From Petaurus breviceps papuanus (Eukaryota > Chordata > Mammalia > Diprotodontia > Petauridae): a stretch of DNA of 64,000 nt. Shown here one piece after another: positions 31,881 through 43,164 of this stretch. The translations under genes and the position numbers were made by a program. How positions within the stretch are numbered: the stretch's first letter is position 1; each line of letters begins with the position of its first letter. The stretch spans positions 23,599,713-23,663,712 of the forward strand of contig JAMXIF010000042.1 of NCBI GenBank assembly GCA_028583685.1, in the 5' to 3' direction. The notes under the pieces are model-generated. The model worked only from the letters and a program-made list of their open reading frames with translations. It did not search any database and had not been told where the DNA came from.

Positions 31881-33039
31881 AAAACATAACAAAATAGAAA
31901 ACAACCCACACTGGTCATTTCAGAAAATACATGCCTTGTTTTACAGTTCTGCACCTCTTTTTCATCTGTTCTCTTCTCAAAGGGATGAGAATAGGAGTGT
32001 GATTCATTTTCAGTCTTTCAGAGACCTATTTGGTAACTGCATTGATCACATTTTTTCAATCTTTCACAGTTGTCTTCCTTTGCAGCATTGAAAAGTCATC
32101 ATAGAAACTTTTAACCTAAGTTCTTTCATTTTACTCCACATCAATTAATCTAGGAACTTCTGACTTTTCTGAATCTAACCATTTTTTTTCACTTGTTATG
32201 GCTAATAATATTTCATTATATTCATGTACCATAATTTGTTCAGCCAATTCCCAATTGAGGGATGTTTTTTTTTTCCAAATCTTTAATATATTTAAAAAAT
32301 ACTGCTATATCAGTATACAAATTACTTTGTGATTGTGATCACATTACAAATGTGATAAGGTAAAGCCATTAAACTTACTGTCATACAATTAACTTTATAA
32401 CTTTTTATATCTTAGAAATGTTCAGTATGTACTATGTCTTCCTATTGATGAAATTACTTCTTTTACAAGATGTGACATTGAGTTCATAAGATTTTGACAC
32501 ATATTCTTTAATTCTTCATCATGATGTCACACTTTCACATGGATATTCAGCATATCTTTGACAAATGAAACATTTTTACAAGTCTAGTCTTGATTAGATC
32601 CCATGAGTTTTCAATAGCATTTAAATCAGGTGAATTCCCAGACCACTGAGTTATATTTATCTCCATCTCTAGAATAAATTTCTTGACCTTTCCTAGCAGG
32701 AATATGGTTCAGGTTCATGTTGCAATATTTCATCTTCACTAAAGAATTTCTATGATCCTGGAATTATTTTATTTCTCAGTATATTTTTATTTTATTTTTG
32801 GTTTTTTTTTCAGATGCTTTATTAACTTCTGATTTACATCATTCATTTCCACCAGATTTTGAGTTATAAAATTTTTCCCCTACCCACCACCCCAAAACAG
32901 CAGTCCCACAGGATATCCCCTCCTCCACTCTGCTCTCTCCCATATTCTCCCTCATACCCCTGTCGACTTTTCCAGTGGATCTCTATGCCCCAATGCCTGT
33001 ATATCTCATTTCCCAACTACAAGTAAAATAGTATTAATA

Positions 33040-33042
33040 ATA

Positions 33043-33082
<40 letters not shown>
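33040..33082. repeat. (TA)n microsatellite
   Basis: Perfect 'ta' units inside the HAL1 3' UTR. A second TA tract lies at 33711-33735. Confidence 0.95.
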
Positions 33083-33083
<1 letters not shown>

Positions 33084-33799
33084 CAAATATATTTGAGTAT
33101 TTTATTTTAAAACTTTGAACTCCAGATTCAATCCCTTCCTCCCTTGTCACCCACCCTTACTAGGAAGATAAGCAGTTCAGTATAGGTTGTACATGTGGGG
33201 CTAATGAAAAACAATAACATGGTAGATATATTGGAAAAGACTGAATATATTTCCCTCCCTCCTATCCCACCTCCCACTTGTTCTATTCTCTACTTTGATC
33301 CCATCCCTTTTCAAAAGTGGGTGCTTCCAACTTCCCTCCCTGCCTCAGCGTGTCTTCCTTTCCATCATCCCCCTTCTCATCCCCTTCCCCACCCCACTCA
33401 CCTGGAGGGTGAGATACCCTACTTAGTGTGTATTTCATTCCCTCCTCAAGCCAAATTCAATGGGAGTAAGGTTGACCCATTCCCTTTTGACTTCCTATTC
33501 TTCCCCTCCATTGTAACCATTTTCCCTTGCATTTTCTATATGAGATAGTTTACCTCATTCTGTCTCTCCCCATCTCCTCTCATTATGTTCCTCTCTCACC
33601 TCTTAATTTCACCTTTTAAGTATCATCCCTTCCTGTTAAATTGGTCCTGTGCCCTCTATCTATCTATACCTGTAAACATATACACACATTCACATATGTA
33701 TTCATATGCCCATATATATATATATATATATATAAATTTCTATTCCCATCAACTACTGAGAAAAGTCTCATAATTTACAATTATTGTTTTTCTATGTAG

Positions 33800-34856
33800 G
33801 AATGTTGATAGTTCAACTTTGACAAGTTCCCCATGATTTCCTTTCCCTGTTCAACTTCGCATGCCTCTCTTGCTTCCTGTATCTGAATATCAAAATTTCT
33901 ATTCAACTCTGGTTTTTTCAGCGAGAACGCTTGAAAGTCCTCTATTCCACTGAATGACCATATTTTCCCCTGAAACATGACACCCAGTTTTGCTGGGTAG
34001 GTGACTCCTGGTTTCAATCCCAGCTCCCCTGACCTCCAGAACATCATATTCCAAGCCCTTCGATCCCTCAGTGTAGAAGCTGCCAGCTCCTGGGTTATCC
34101 CGATTGTGTTTCCACAATATTCAAATTTTGTTTCTTCCTGGCTGCTTGCAACATTATCTCCTTAATCTGGGAATTCCAGAACCTGGCTATACTATTCCCA
34201 GGAGTTTTCTTTTTGGGATCTTTTTCAGGAGGTGATTGGTGGATTCCTTCAACCTCCATTTTGCCCTCTGGTTCTAAAACATCAGGGCAGTTTTCTTTGA
34301 GAACTTCCTGGAGGATGATTTCTAGGTTCTTACTTTGATTATGGCTTTCAGGTAGTCCAATAATTTTAAAATTATCTCTCCAGGATCTATTTTCCAGGCC
34401 AGTGGTTTTTCCCATAAGGTATTTCACATTGCCTTCTATTCTTTCATTTGTTTGGATCTGTTTAACAGCATCTTGATTTCTCATAGAGTAATCAGCTTCC
34501 ATTTGCTCCAATCTAACTCTGAAGCAATGATTCTCCTCAGTGAGCTTTTGAGATTCTTTTTCCATCTGGCAAATTCAGCTTTTCAAGGCACTCTTCTCCT
34601 CATTGCCTTCTTGAGCCTCTTTTGCCATTTGAGTTAGTCTATTTTTCAAGGTATGATTTTCCTCAGACAGGCTGCTGACTGTCATTTCGTAATTTTCTTG
34701 CATCGTTCTCATTTCTCTTCCCAATTTTTCCTCCACTTCTCTTATCTGCTTCTTAAGGTCCTCTATGGCCTGTAACCAGCTTGTATTTTCTTTTGAAGCT
34801 TTTGGTGCTGGAGTTCTGACTTCATTGTCTTCCTCCTGTTCCATGCTTTGCTCCAT
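33800..34856 (-). pseudogene. HAL1 ORF1 (L1 ORF1p-like), lightly broken
   Basis: Starts at Met (34856) with an acidic N-terminus, then heptad-rich coiled coil ('EDLKKQIREVEEKLGREM', continued in 'MEKESQKLTEENHCFRVRL'), an RRM ('RDNFKIIGLPES', 'LQEVLKENCPDVLEPEG') and a C-terminal domain with 'YPAKLGVMFQGKIWSF'. An in-frame stop at 34577-34575 interrupts the coiled coil, and two frame changes occur between about 34120 and 34040. In L1 this protein is the trimeric RNA-binding chaperone that coats LINE RNA. Length fits an ORF1 of roughly 330-350 residues. Confidence 0.9.
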
Positions 34857-36458
34857 TTTGTCCCCAAAATAGGAGTCTAATGTTGGAATCTTCTGTCTGC
34901 TTTGTTTCCTTTGCCTGGTCAGGTTACCCCTCAGTCACTTGACCCCTGGGCTTTTTGCCACAGTAGGACTCTGCCACCAGACAGGGGAGCTTTTGTCCCA
35001 AACGCTGGGGTTTTCTCAGCTGCTGGAGGTATTAGATGGGTGCCCTCTCTGAGGTCTCCACATGCTATGGCAAGCTAGACACACATGCCATGACCTCCAC
35101 CCTAGACTGCAATCCAGATCCAAGAAAGTTAAAGCAAGAGCAATTATCCCCCAGGCTGGTTCTTGGTCCCCCTACACTCTGCAGGCCAGGAGCTGAAGCT
35201 GCCACATGGAGCTGGCTGGCTGTGCCAGTGTCTCAGCAGCTTCTCACCCCGGGGGCAAAAGCCAAGCACTCCCACTTACTGGGTCCCAAAGTCCAGACTG
35301 CACTGACGTCTTACTTTGTCCTTTGCATCTATGTGTTGATGAATCTGGAAATGGCCAAAGCTGTTGCTGATCTGGAGTCCCTCCAGCTGGTGACTGGTCA
35401 GGCCCGCCCTGGGGCTAAAGCCTTGGCTTGGGGCTGGGCTGGGCTCCGAGAGCACTGAGCTGGCCGATTCCTGCCAGCCTGCTGGGCTGTCCTCAGAGGG
35501 AGGTTAGCTTCTCTGTGTCATTTTGTGGGTTCTGCTGCTCCAAAGTTTATTTAGAGTCCCCTTTTTACATGGATTGGGGAAGGTGGAAGCCAGAGGTGCT
35601 CAGAGGTAGTGCTTCTACTCCGCCATCTTGACTCTGCCCCCTGTTTCTCAGTATATTAATATACTTCTCATAATTCATAATTATTTTAATAGGACTGGAT
35701 TTTTAGGCTCACTAGAAATATTTTTTAAAATCTCCCAAATGTTTTCTTTGAGTGTCTCCTTTATGGTCTGATGAAGATGCCCAGAACCTCATCTACAATT
35801 CTTCTAACAATGATTTTGATATAGCCTTGAATTAAAAAGGGAATACTGTGAAAAATAGTACCTTTTTCTAATATTCAGTATTTCTGTCTTTCTCCTATCT
35901 CGTTCATAATAATTTTTTCTTCAAAGTAACAGTTTGCAATTTTTTTGTCTTTCTGATGTCTTTCCAACTTTAAAAAGCCTGTGCCATCCTGCAGAGGAAT
36001 CAATAATAGTCCATCTGGCTTAGAGCTCTCTATGAAGGTCTTAATTTTCTGAATATTAATAAGGTTTTTATGTAGCAATGTTTTTTTTTGCTAGTTCTTG
36101 GTTTTTTTGTTTTTTTTTCATTTTAATCATATATTCATTTCTCATTTGGTGGGACTATTTCATTGTGGTCTTGAATGATTCTTGAAACTCTCAATTTCCC
36201 CACACCAATAGCCACTATATCTAACAGTCATTGAAGTGTGCTATTTAAGAGCTATAATCTTTGCACATTACCTTGAAGTAAGAGGTCACTTTTTAAAATA
36301 CTCAACAAAGAGAGCAACAAAATGTGTGTGTGTGGCACATAATCCAGCACTCTATTGACAGAAAACTAATTAAAGATGTGGAAACCAGCTCAATACAGTT
36401 TCATTAGGTCAAAGTCAATTATGGCTTCGCCTACTGATGGTAGATGTATTGCTGTATC

Positions 36459-36785
36459 AAAGTTATTGCTTGTCCCACATAATTTGCATACCCTTATATA
36501 AATACTTTTGTACATATAGGCCTTTTTCTTTGGTATTTTTGAGGTATATTTCTAGTAGTACTATAAATGGGTTAAAGAGTATACACAGCTTCGTGTCACT
36601 TTGCATATAGTTTTCAAATAGTTACAAATAGCTTTCAACAATGGAGCAATCCACAGTTCCATAAGCACGTTGATTCTCAAACAGCACCTCCTTTAATTGT
36701 TACTTTCCCTTTTTGTCATCCTTGCAAAACTAACAGGGCTGAGATAGAACCTAAGAATTGTTTAATAGCTAATCTGTTCATTGCA
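36459..36785 (-). mobile_element. Old L1 ORF2 end, right piece of the split copy, reverse
   Basis: 'tatttctagtagtactataa', 'atgggttaaagagtatacac', 'caatggagcaatccacagtt' and 'gagatagaacctaagaattg' align with the 25.8-26.1 kb part of the other L1. It continues the sequence that stops at 32312. Confidence 0.75.
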
Positions 36786-36834
36786 TTTTCCATACCCTAC
36801 AACCTAGTATTGAACCTCACATCTTGGATTTCAG

Positions 36835-36985
36835 AGAATATAATCACCATATCACAAATGAGAAAACTGAAGCAGAGAAAAGTTTAGTGATTTGTCCAGT
36901 CATTCTGCTAGCAAGTGGCAAAACTGGGATTCCCACTTCTCTTCTGACTCCCAGCACAATTCTTTCTACTACACAAGGATAGTTT
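36835..36985 (-). mobile_element. MIR-type SINE, reverse
   Basis: 'cacaaatgagaaaactgaag', 'gtgatttgtccagtcattct' and 'ctgactcccagcacaattc' in reversed order. Confidence 0.7.
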
Positions 36986-37990
36986 CCCATAAAGATGAAA
37001 TTTAGAGAACAGTCAGCTAATGCCCCACCTTTCTATTCCCCCAGAGCTGTATGGAGAAGGGCCTGCACCCTCCCTCCTGCTAGATCTCAAAAACCAGCCA
37101 GCCTGGGCCAGCTCCTAAGGCAGATCCAGAAGAATGGCAGTAACTCATCAGGGGCTCTGCCTGTGAGTTTATTGTTTTCATTTTGCCTGGCAGTGAGAAA
37201 CAAAGAGCTCTGTACAGGAAGTTTTTGTTGTCAGTCCGACTTATTTTTCCTGGCTTGTTCAACTAGTGTCTCTAGCCAAGAGGGTCTGGTTTTAGAATTC
37301 TTGTTCTGTCCCTCTTAAAGTTGAAAGCTTTGGAGTATAGCTCAGGGCATTAGAGATGGCTAAGTAGTTAATACAGTGTCAAGGTAACAGATTAGCCCTA
37401 GGCCGGCTCCAAGCTTTCCAGACCAGGGAAAGGACCAAAGGAAAGATGTTGTAGTTAAATTGTTAAGCTAACACTTTTCTTCAGGTGCTTTTCTTAGGGT
37501 ATAGTAAGAAAATGTATCTTTTATAAATCTTCCCACTTGCTGTAGGCTTAATATTCAGCAAATTAAAGCCACACAAAGTTTGGCCAAAGCCAGTCTTGGC
37601 TTGAATATAATGAAACCACAAGTATTCACAACTGAATACACAGAAAGTCTGTGATGTTCACACAAAGTACAAAGCTTTTCAGGAGTGCACTTAAGATCAG
37701 GGTTTCAGGCAGACACATTCAAGAATTTCTAAGTAATCAGCTGCTCTTTAGAACAGTCAATATAAGCTTCTTTAAAATAAAACCATTGCATTTCAAGGGA
37801 GAGGATCATTTTAACAGACACCTCACTCGGGAGTCCAGCTTTCACTTAGTCCTTAGCACAATCCTTTTCCCTTCCTCTCCCTTTCATTCATATTTTGGGG
37901 ACAGCATGGAAAGAACATTGTTCTTGGGATCTTTGAACTTTAGTTCAAATTTTACTCTTCCTGCCTATGTGATCCTAAGCAAAATAGAGA
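36986..37990. other. Unique stretch, no repeat recognised
   Basis: Not recognised as any repeat. A 107-codon plus frame (36995-37318) and a 114-codon plus frame (37651-37995) have no identifiable domain. 'ctgcctgtgagtttattg' near 37159 resembles a splice donor context, but no coding exon can be supported. A candidate for conserved non-coding sequence. Confidence 0.35.
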
Positions 37991-37999
37991 CATAAATTA

Positions 38000-38785
38000 A
38001 TACATATTGATGAGCCAGAAGATCTGTGTTGAATCAATGGGAGAAAATTGATAAATGTAGTCTTACACATTTAAAAATTAATTTCACAATCATAGGAATA
38101 GAAAGGTTTGGTTAACTATATAGCAGTCTATCTAAAAAAGACAGTGCTTTTAATGAGTTGCAAACTCAATGCAAGTCAATAGTGTGATATGCCAGCAAAA
38201 AAAAAAAAGGCTTATGCAATATTAGGCTGAATTAAGAGAAGCATAGTAAATGTTTAATGTTGGATAAATAACATTCAGACCTAAAGAGATAATCGACCTA
38301 TTGCACTCTGTTTTAGTCTGACCAAATGAAGACTATTTATTCGGTTCTGGGAATCTCATTTTAGGAGGGACATTGATAAGGTAGAACCCTAAGTAAGATC
38401 ACACCAAATAAGAAGAAATTGAAGGAAATGAGTAAGTTTAGCCTAAAGAAGAAAAAGACCGGGGGAGGGCTAAGGAGAAGTGTGCTGACCACTACTTCAA
38501 GTAGGACTATCAAGTAGAAGTATTTTGACCCCAGAAGGCAGAACTAAGAACAAAGCATAGAAGCTGTAAGTAGGGAAATTTAGATTCTACATAAGGAAGA
38601 ACTTCCTATATTTCACACTTATGCAGTATACCTGTACCAGGGGGTAATTGAGATTGTCCTCCCTTGGAATTTTTTCAAAAAGCAAATTCATCAAGAGTAT
38701 TATAAAGAGATTTCTTCTTCATGTATGAAAGGTGGTCTTTGATGTTCCTCTCAACTCTGAAAATTTGTGAATCTAAAGTCATTTC
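38000..38785 (+). mobile_element. CR1/L3 LINE 3' end
   Basis: 'gttgcaaactcaatgcaagt' with 'caatagtgtgatatgccagc', 'attaggctgaattaagagaa', 'gggacattgataaggtagaa', 'agaaggcagaactaagaaca' and 'ataaggaagaacttcctata' track the L3 ORF2 end into the 3' UTR. Coding decayed. Confidence 0.88.
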
Positions 38786-40365
38786 ATTTTTATGAGCTTC
38801 ATTTTCGTCATCTGCAATAAGGGTGGGGGGGGGGCGGGAGAGAAAGTATACAATCACTAAAGTCCCTTTCATTTAAAACCAAACTAAACCCTAATCTTGA
38901 AAGAGGTTGACTAATTATAACTGTTATTGGGGCCTTAAGTAGGTCTTCAAATCTGGTTCACCAACTAACCATAACCCTAATTTCAGCTGTTGAGCTGCTG
39001 CCCCTTTGGACTCTATAAGACTTAGATCTCCAACAAACATTCCATGTCCTAACAGAAAGTCTTGGCTCTCCCTCCCACCCAGGGTCATCCTTTCTCCCCC
39101 AAAACCAACAGAAACCAACCAGAACTGAGATTATCTAGGATTCAAATCCTGTGGCTCTATGAAAACCGAAAAGAAGGAAATTTTCCTCTCAAAATGACAC
39201 AGCTGGTATTGGTTGTATTGCCTCAGGTGGTTGTGGGGAATTCAGGTGTGTAGTGTCTGGAAGCTTCACAATGCATTCAGCTTATTTCCAATATGGAGGC
39301 TGATTGCTCATTAGACAAAAACACCCACAAAGACTGCTCAGCAGCACTTGAACTTGGATCTATTTTCTTTCCGTAGTTCCCATTTGGATACAATAACGAG
39401 GGCAGCTCACTGCTGAGACACCCCTTGATTATAAAGGCCTCTATTGTAGAGAGCATAGGAGAGATAAGCTGGAGATACAATGCAGCAGAGAAAGGAGGGA
39501 GAACCTTGTGCCTAATTAGGCTCTTGAGGTTGAAAAAAACCTCCCTCCTTTCTATTAGAGGAAATACTTCAGAATGAATGCAAGAGATGAAATACAAGAA
39601 TGGGAGATAGAAAGAGGCGAAGGTAGCATCCAATTTGTAACGGTTCCGTCTTAAGAAGGTTTTCAATATTCCATCAGCCACATTGAGTTTCTCTGTCTTT
39701 ATCTCTTGCTACTTATCCCTTTTTTACACGCTGACCTTAGCATTCTGACTTGCAACTTTCTCACGTTCTGCCCAACTCTTCAGTTTAAGGCAAATTAGTA
39801 ACCTCTTAGCTGTCTTTTGAAGTTAGTATGTTCTAATATGCACCTTCACTTTTTTTTAAATGCTTCCATACAGACACACACAAAACAGATAGTTTCTGAA
39901 AATGAAAGGAAGCATGCTTGTAAAAAGGAAAAGAGAAAAAGTGGGGAGAGAACTGAGTCAGGAAAAAGTAGAGATCTTGCAAGGTCTAACACGTGATAGC
40001 TGTCAGGATGACAAGGGGCATCAACTGTGAGTGTTGGAAAAACCAGGACATTGTACTTCCCCCTCACTGCTATGCATGCAGAAGGAGACACCCAGAAGGA
40101 ATTATAGCAAGGTAGCTCCCATTTCTCTCCCCCAAGAGATAGCTATTGGAAGAATGTCAATAGAACAATTCCTTTCCTAAATATGTGGTGAGTCTACAGT
40201 AGGTGGAGTCGATTTTTTTTTTTTTATTAAACAAAGAACTCATGCACCAAATGAATGTTAACCCTTGTGACACAGTCCCCAGGGCAAGGTGTGTGCTGAT
40301 TTTATCAATGTGAACATTGCTCAGGGTAGCCTCAAAGAGAAAGATCTGGGTTCGTGTTCTGTTAT
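38786..40365. other. Unique stretch, gene-free as far as can be seen
   Basis: A 134-codon minus frame (39277-39681) and an 81-codon minus frame (39846-40091) have no recognisable domain or partner. A G-run ('ggtggggggggggcgggag') lies at 38822-38840. No repeat family identified, so sequence of host origin is likely. Confidence 0.4.
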
Positions 40366-40440
40366 TTCACATACTGACTGTATGACTCTTAGATAGTTCA
40401 TTTAATTTCTCATAGCTGTAGGCAATTCTCTAAGACTATC
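40366..40440 (+). mobile_element. MIR-type SINE scrap
   Basis: 'ctgactgtatgactcttaga' and 'tagttcatttaatttctcat' match the MIR middle only. Confidence 0.45.
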
Positions 40441-40785
40441 AGTCACAGAGAAGGTGCTGACCCACACTGGAAGAGGGAATTTCTTCACCCAGGACATCCC
40501 AACATTAATGAAATCCCACTTTTAATTCCTGTCCCTTCACTCCTCGTTCTACTTAAAAACATAAATACCCTCAATGATGGTAAATCTTCATCCCTTGAGA
40601 ACATTCAGAGTTCATTCTGGGGTAAAATATGAGTGACTAAGCTAAAGAAAAAAGTTTGGGGCTCAAAATGAAGCTCTGTGATAAGAAGACTAAAGTCTTG
40701 TTTAATTCATAAATGAGTTCTAAAGATGTCCTCTTCACAATCAGTGACCCCCACCCAATGAGGAGCCTAAATCTGTCATGTTTTC
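40441..40785. other. Unassigned spacer
   Basis: No gene or repeat recognised. Confidence 0.4.
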
Positions 40786-40787
40786 AA

Positions 40788-41525
40788 TTAAATTTAACCA
40801 ATTACATGTAAGTCACTGTGCTAGAGTATCACTAGAGATAAAGTGAAAAATAGTAAATAGTTTCTGCTCTTAAAGAACTTATTATGTTCTATTAAAAATA
40901 TCTCCACTCTCGCCTACTCCCTCCCCAAACAATTTATATAAACATGTTAAAAGGAACGGCCAAGAATTTATTATCTCCTTAGAAAGAGACACCTGAGTTG
41001 AACCTTGAAGAAAATTAAAAATCTAAGAGTCAGGGGTGAGGAGGGATATATTCCAGGCATGGAGAACAGCTTGAGCAAAGGTGGGAGATGTAACGGACAA
41101 TATTATCCACTAGACTATATTGGCTGGAACAGTAACTATAAGAAGGGAAGTGATAAGATGTCTGAAATGGTTATTATTATATTAGATAATTATTATATTA
41201 GAAAAGGTTATTATTATATTAGAACCAGACTTTAAAGGACTTTAAGTGACAAGTTGAAGAGTTTGTGTTTTCTACCAGAGGCAATAAGGAGTCACTGAAA
41301 ACTTTTTTTTTTTTGCTTTTTGGGGGCTGAGGGCAGAGCAATTGGGGTTAAGTGACTTTTCCAAGGTCACATGACTAGTAAGTGTGAGGCCAGATTTGAA
41401 CCCTGAGGTCCTCCTGACTCCAGGGCCAGTGTTCTATTCACTGCCCCACCTAGCCGCCCCTGTCACTAAAGACTTTTGAGCAGGGGAGTGACATAGTCAG
41501 ATCTGTGCATTAGGAAGATTTATAG
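40788..41525 (+). mobile_element. Family X, long copy split by a SINE
   Basis: 'taagtcactgtgctagagta', 'ctgctcttaaagaacttatt', 'gttgaaccttgaagaaaatt', 'tattccaggcatggagaaca', 'gaggcaataaggagtcactg' and, after the SINE, 'agcaggggagtgacatagtc' and 'agatctgtgcattaggaaga' follow the order seen in the 51.5 and 58.8-60.1 kb copies. Confidence 0.75.
41291..41474 (-). mobile_element. Short-form SINE inserted in family X, reverse
   Basis: Insert about 41304-41461. The T-run at low coordinates is its A-tail; 'ttaagtgacttttccaaggt' and 'ccccacctagccgcccc' (head) follow. The duplication 'gtcactgaaaact' (41291-41303) recurs as 'gtcactaaagact' (41462-41474) with two mismatches. Confidence 0.9.
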
Positions 41526-41544
41526 ATAGATAAATGGAGAGAAA

Positions 41545-41557
41545 GAGAGAGGGGGGG

Positions 41558-41589
<32 letters not shown>

Positions 41590-41592
41590 TAG
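41545..41592. repeat. (GA)n microsatellite
   Basis: 'gagagggggggg' then perfect 'ag' units to about 41588. Confidence 0.93.
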
Positions 41593-41990
41593 CTATCCAT
41601 ATCGCTCTCATTTGTTTGTATATATGTATATGTGTTTATACATATATCAATATCATTAGAGGTGATTTTATTGAGTTAAGCAATTCCAATCCATGTAGGC
41701 TCTTTTGAAACACAAACATGGACATACCCCATGTAACAACTACTATTCATTAGATTCATCAGTCTTTCATTCATTTCATTTCATTTCATTTCATTGATGT
41801 TAGGCAGAATAACATTATAAAGGGTCAATTAATTCAGAGAAATGTAGCTGAATCCAGCAGAGCTGTTGTCACATCCATGCTATGAAAGGTGGTAGGAGAG
41901 GCCCTACCACATAAAGGCACTTGGAGGAATCTAAGATCCAAGTCATTAATTCCCACCAATAGAAATAATGGTATAGAAAGCTATACTGGT
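41593..41990. other. Unassigned, with TA/TG and (CATTT)n patches
   Basis: A 'cattt' pentamer run at about 41768-41795. No gene or named repeat. Confidence 0.4.
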
Positions 41991-41994
41991 TTTG

Positions 41995-42395
41995 CATATG
42001 ATAGCGGAATCAGTCATGATCCAGCCTCTGCTTGAAGACCTCCAATGCTGAGGAGCCCTCACACCAGATGAAATTTGTTCTACTTTTGAATAATTTTAAT
42101 TGTAAAGAAAAGTATGTGTGTGTTTATTTCAACTGAAATCTGCCTCTCTCTTTAGCTTTCCCCCACTGTTCTTAGATATGTACATAAAGAAAAATGATTC
42201 TAATCATTCTTCTCCATGGAAGGTCTTCAAATATTTGATGATAGGAATCATGTTCCCTGTAAAACTTCCACTCTGAAGGCTAAACATCCTAAGGTCCTTT
42301 AACCAAGCTTATGTTGGCACGGTCACCAGTCTCTTCTCGTCTTCATTGGTCTTTTCTGGATGGACTGCAGTTTGTCAACATACTTGATGTTATTG
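41995..42395 (-). mobile_element. CR1/L3 LINE 3' part, reverse
   Basis: 'tccagcctctgcttgaagac', 'ctccatggaaggtcttcaaa', 'ctctgaaggctaaacatcct' and 'ttggtcttttctggatggac' form a reversed CR1/L3 3' end, longer than those at 4.6 and 15.8 kb. Confidence 0.85.
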
Positions 42396-42404
42396 CAAAA
42401 TGAT

Positions 42405-42490
42405 ATTTGTTATATATAATGTTATATATTAATTATATATAATAATATATATATAATGTTATATGATATTGATATGACATGATATTGGGG
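42405..42490. repeat. AT-rich simple repeat
   Basis: 'tatataatgttatatattaa' type units. Self-complementary only because it is TA-rich. Confidence 0.85.
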
Positions 42491-43160
42491 CTAAAGTCTT
42501 AGTGTAGATTAGTTCTTTAAATCATATCCCTCCATGACAGGAGGTTTCCAGCAGCATGGAAGGGTTTCAAGGGTAGGGCCTAGAAATGGCATTGAAAAGG
42601 TGTGAGAGGATTGGGGTTGGGGCAGGAGGAAGATCGGTCCAGAAGATGCAAAGAATTTTATGAGGCAGAAAATTGTGGTACGAGTTGGTCTAGAAATGTT
42701 TAAAAGGCCAAAACACTTATTAGAGCCAAAGAGTTGTCACTAGTTCCAACACAGGTACTGGGGAGTATCACAATTAAACCTTGGCAGATGGGTAAATCAT
42801 AACCATGCAGTGCCTGCTTTGATGTAGCGATGGTTGGCCCCCCAGTTTCTTCCATTGGATATAATGAGTTCATGTGTTTCTCCTTTTGCTTGGTTTTAAA
42901 AATAGACATCAAAATTTTATCATCTTCAATGAAGCAGTGCAGGCCATTTCCCTGCTATCCACTTAGAAATTTTTTTAACCACCTGTTATTTATTTCTTTT
43001 ACATTCTTCCAATTTAAAAAATATGGGCCCACCCACCAGAGGTCCCTAGTCATGTGTTAAGTTTCATGTTAAATAAATCTTGGCAGTAAACTCTATAGAC
43101 TTTCCTCTACTTCAGAAAAAATAATATCCAAAAGAACTTACAGGATCGACTAGTATATTG
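42491..43160. other. Unassigned stretch
   Basis: No gene or named repeat. Frames at 42700-43060 on both strands show no domain. Confidence 0.4.
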
Positions 43161-43164
43161 TGAT

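Larger units (their letters stand above)
31376..32312 (-). mobile_element. Old L1 3' end, left piece of a split copy, reverse
   Basis: 'aaaccatttccatatgcaca', 'gaagactgtacatcaaatca' and 'gaatctcttattatgtgcaa' are an L1 3' UTR on the minus strand. At 32195-32290 'taataatatttcattatatt' and 'aatttgttcagccaattccc' match the L1 ORF2 end as in the 25-27 kb L1. Similarity ends where the DNA transposon begins and resumes at about 36.46 kb. The copy contains a SINE scrap and simple repeats. Confidence 0.8.
32772..35657 (-). mobile_element. HAL1 (half-LINE), near full length, with 14-bp duplication
   Basis: The insert 32786-35643 is bounded by 'tttctcagtatatt' at 32772-32785 and 35644-35657 with no mismatch. 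Sense strand is minus. It starts (35643) with 'ggggcagagtcaagatggcg', containing a YY1-like 'aagatggcgg' as in L1 promoters. A 5' UTR of about 790 bases, one ORF1-type gene and a long 3' UTR ending in an A-rich tail at 32786-32820 follow. No ORF2 is present, which defines HAL1. The 3' UTR contains a (TA)n expansion at 33043-33080. L1 machinery is the presumed mobiliser, by family knowledge. Confidence 0.9.
32313..36458 (-). mobile_element. Tc1/mariner-class DNA transposon remnant, split by HAL1
   Basis: Two flanks (32313-32785 and 35644-36458) become continuous when the HAL1 is taken out. On the minus strand, 32645-32589 encodes 'WSGNSPDLNAIENSWDLIK', the signature around the last catalytic Glu of Tc1/mariner DDE transposases (usually 'gNSPDLNPIENlW'). 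Downstream 'ELKNMCQNLMNSM' matches the C-terminal motif near 'c.kLi.SMprR'. The marsupial Kanga/Tc2-like group is plausible but unproven. Frames are broken. Possible ends both carry 'cag..atac', adjacent to the L1 pieces. The minus frame 35875-36078 may be an earlier part of the coding region; I cannot align it. Confidence 0.72.

Noticed and set aside
31474-31911. 145-codon minus frame with a poly-Glu run as an acidic protein
   Set aside because: The Glu run is the translated (TTC)n microsatellite, and the rest covers L1, SINE and TG/TA repeat.
35036-35631. Plus frames of 140 and 67 codons opposite the HAL1 5' UTR as host exons
   Set aside because: They are antisense translations of the HAL1 5' UTR; a shorter relative appears at 9538-9756 over the other HAL1 copy.
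39277-39681. 134-codon minus frame as a gene
   Set aside because: No domain recognised and no context; kept only as a low-priority check inside the repeat-poor interval.
42405-42490. TA-rich inverted repeat as a functional hairpin
   Set aside because: Self-complementarity follows trivially from TA dinucleotide content, unlike the mixed-base palindrome at 29466.
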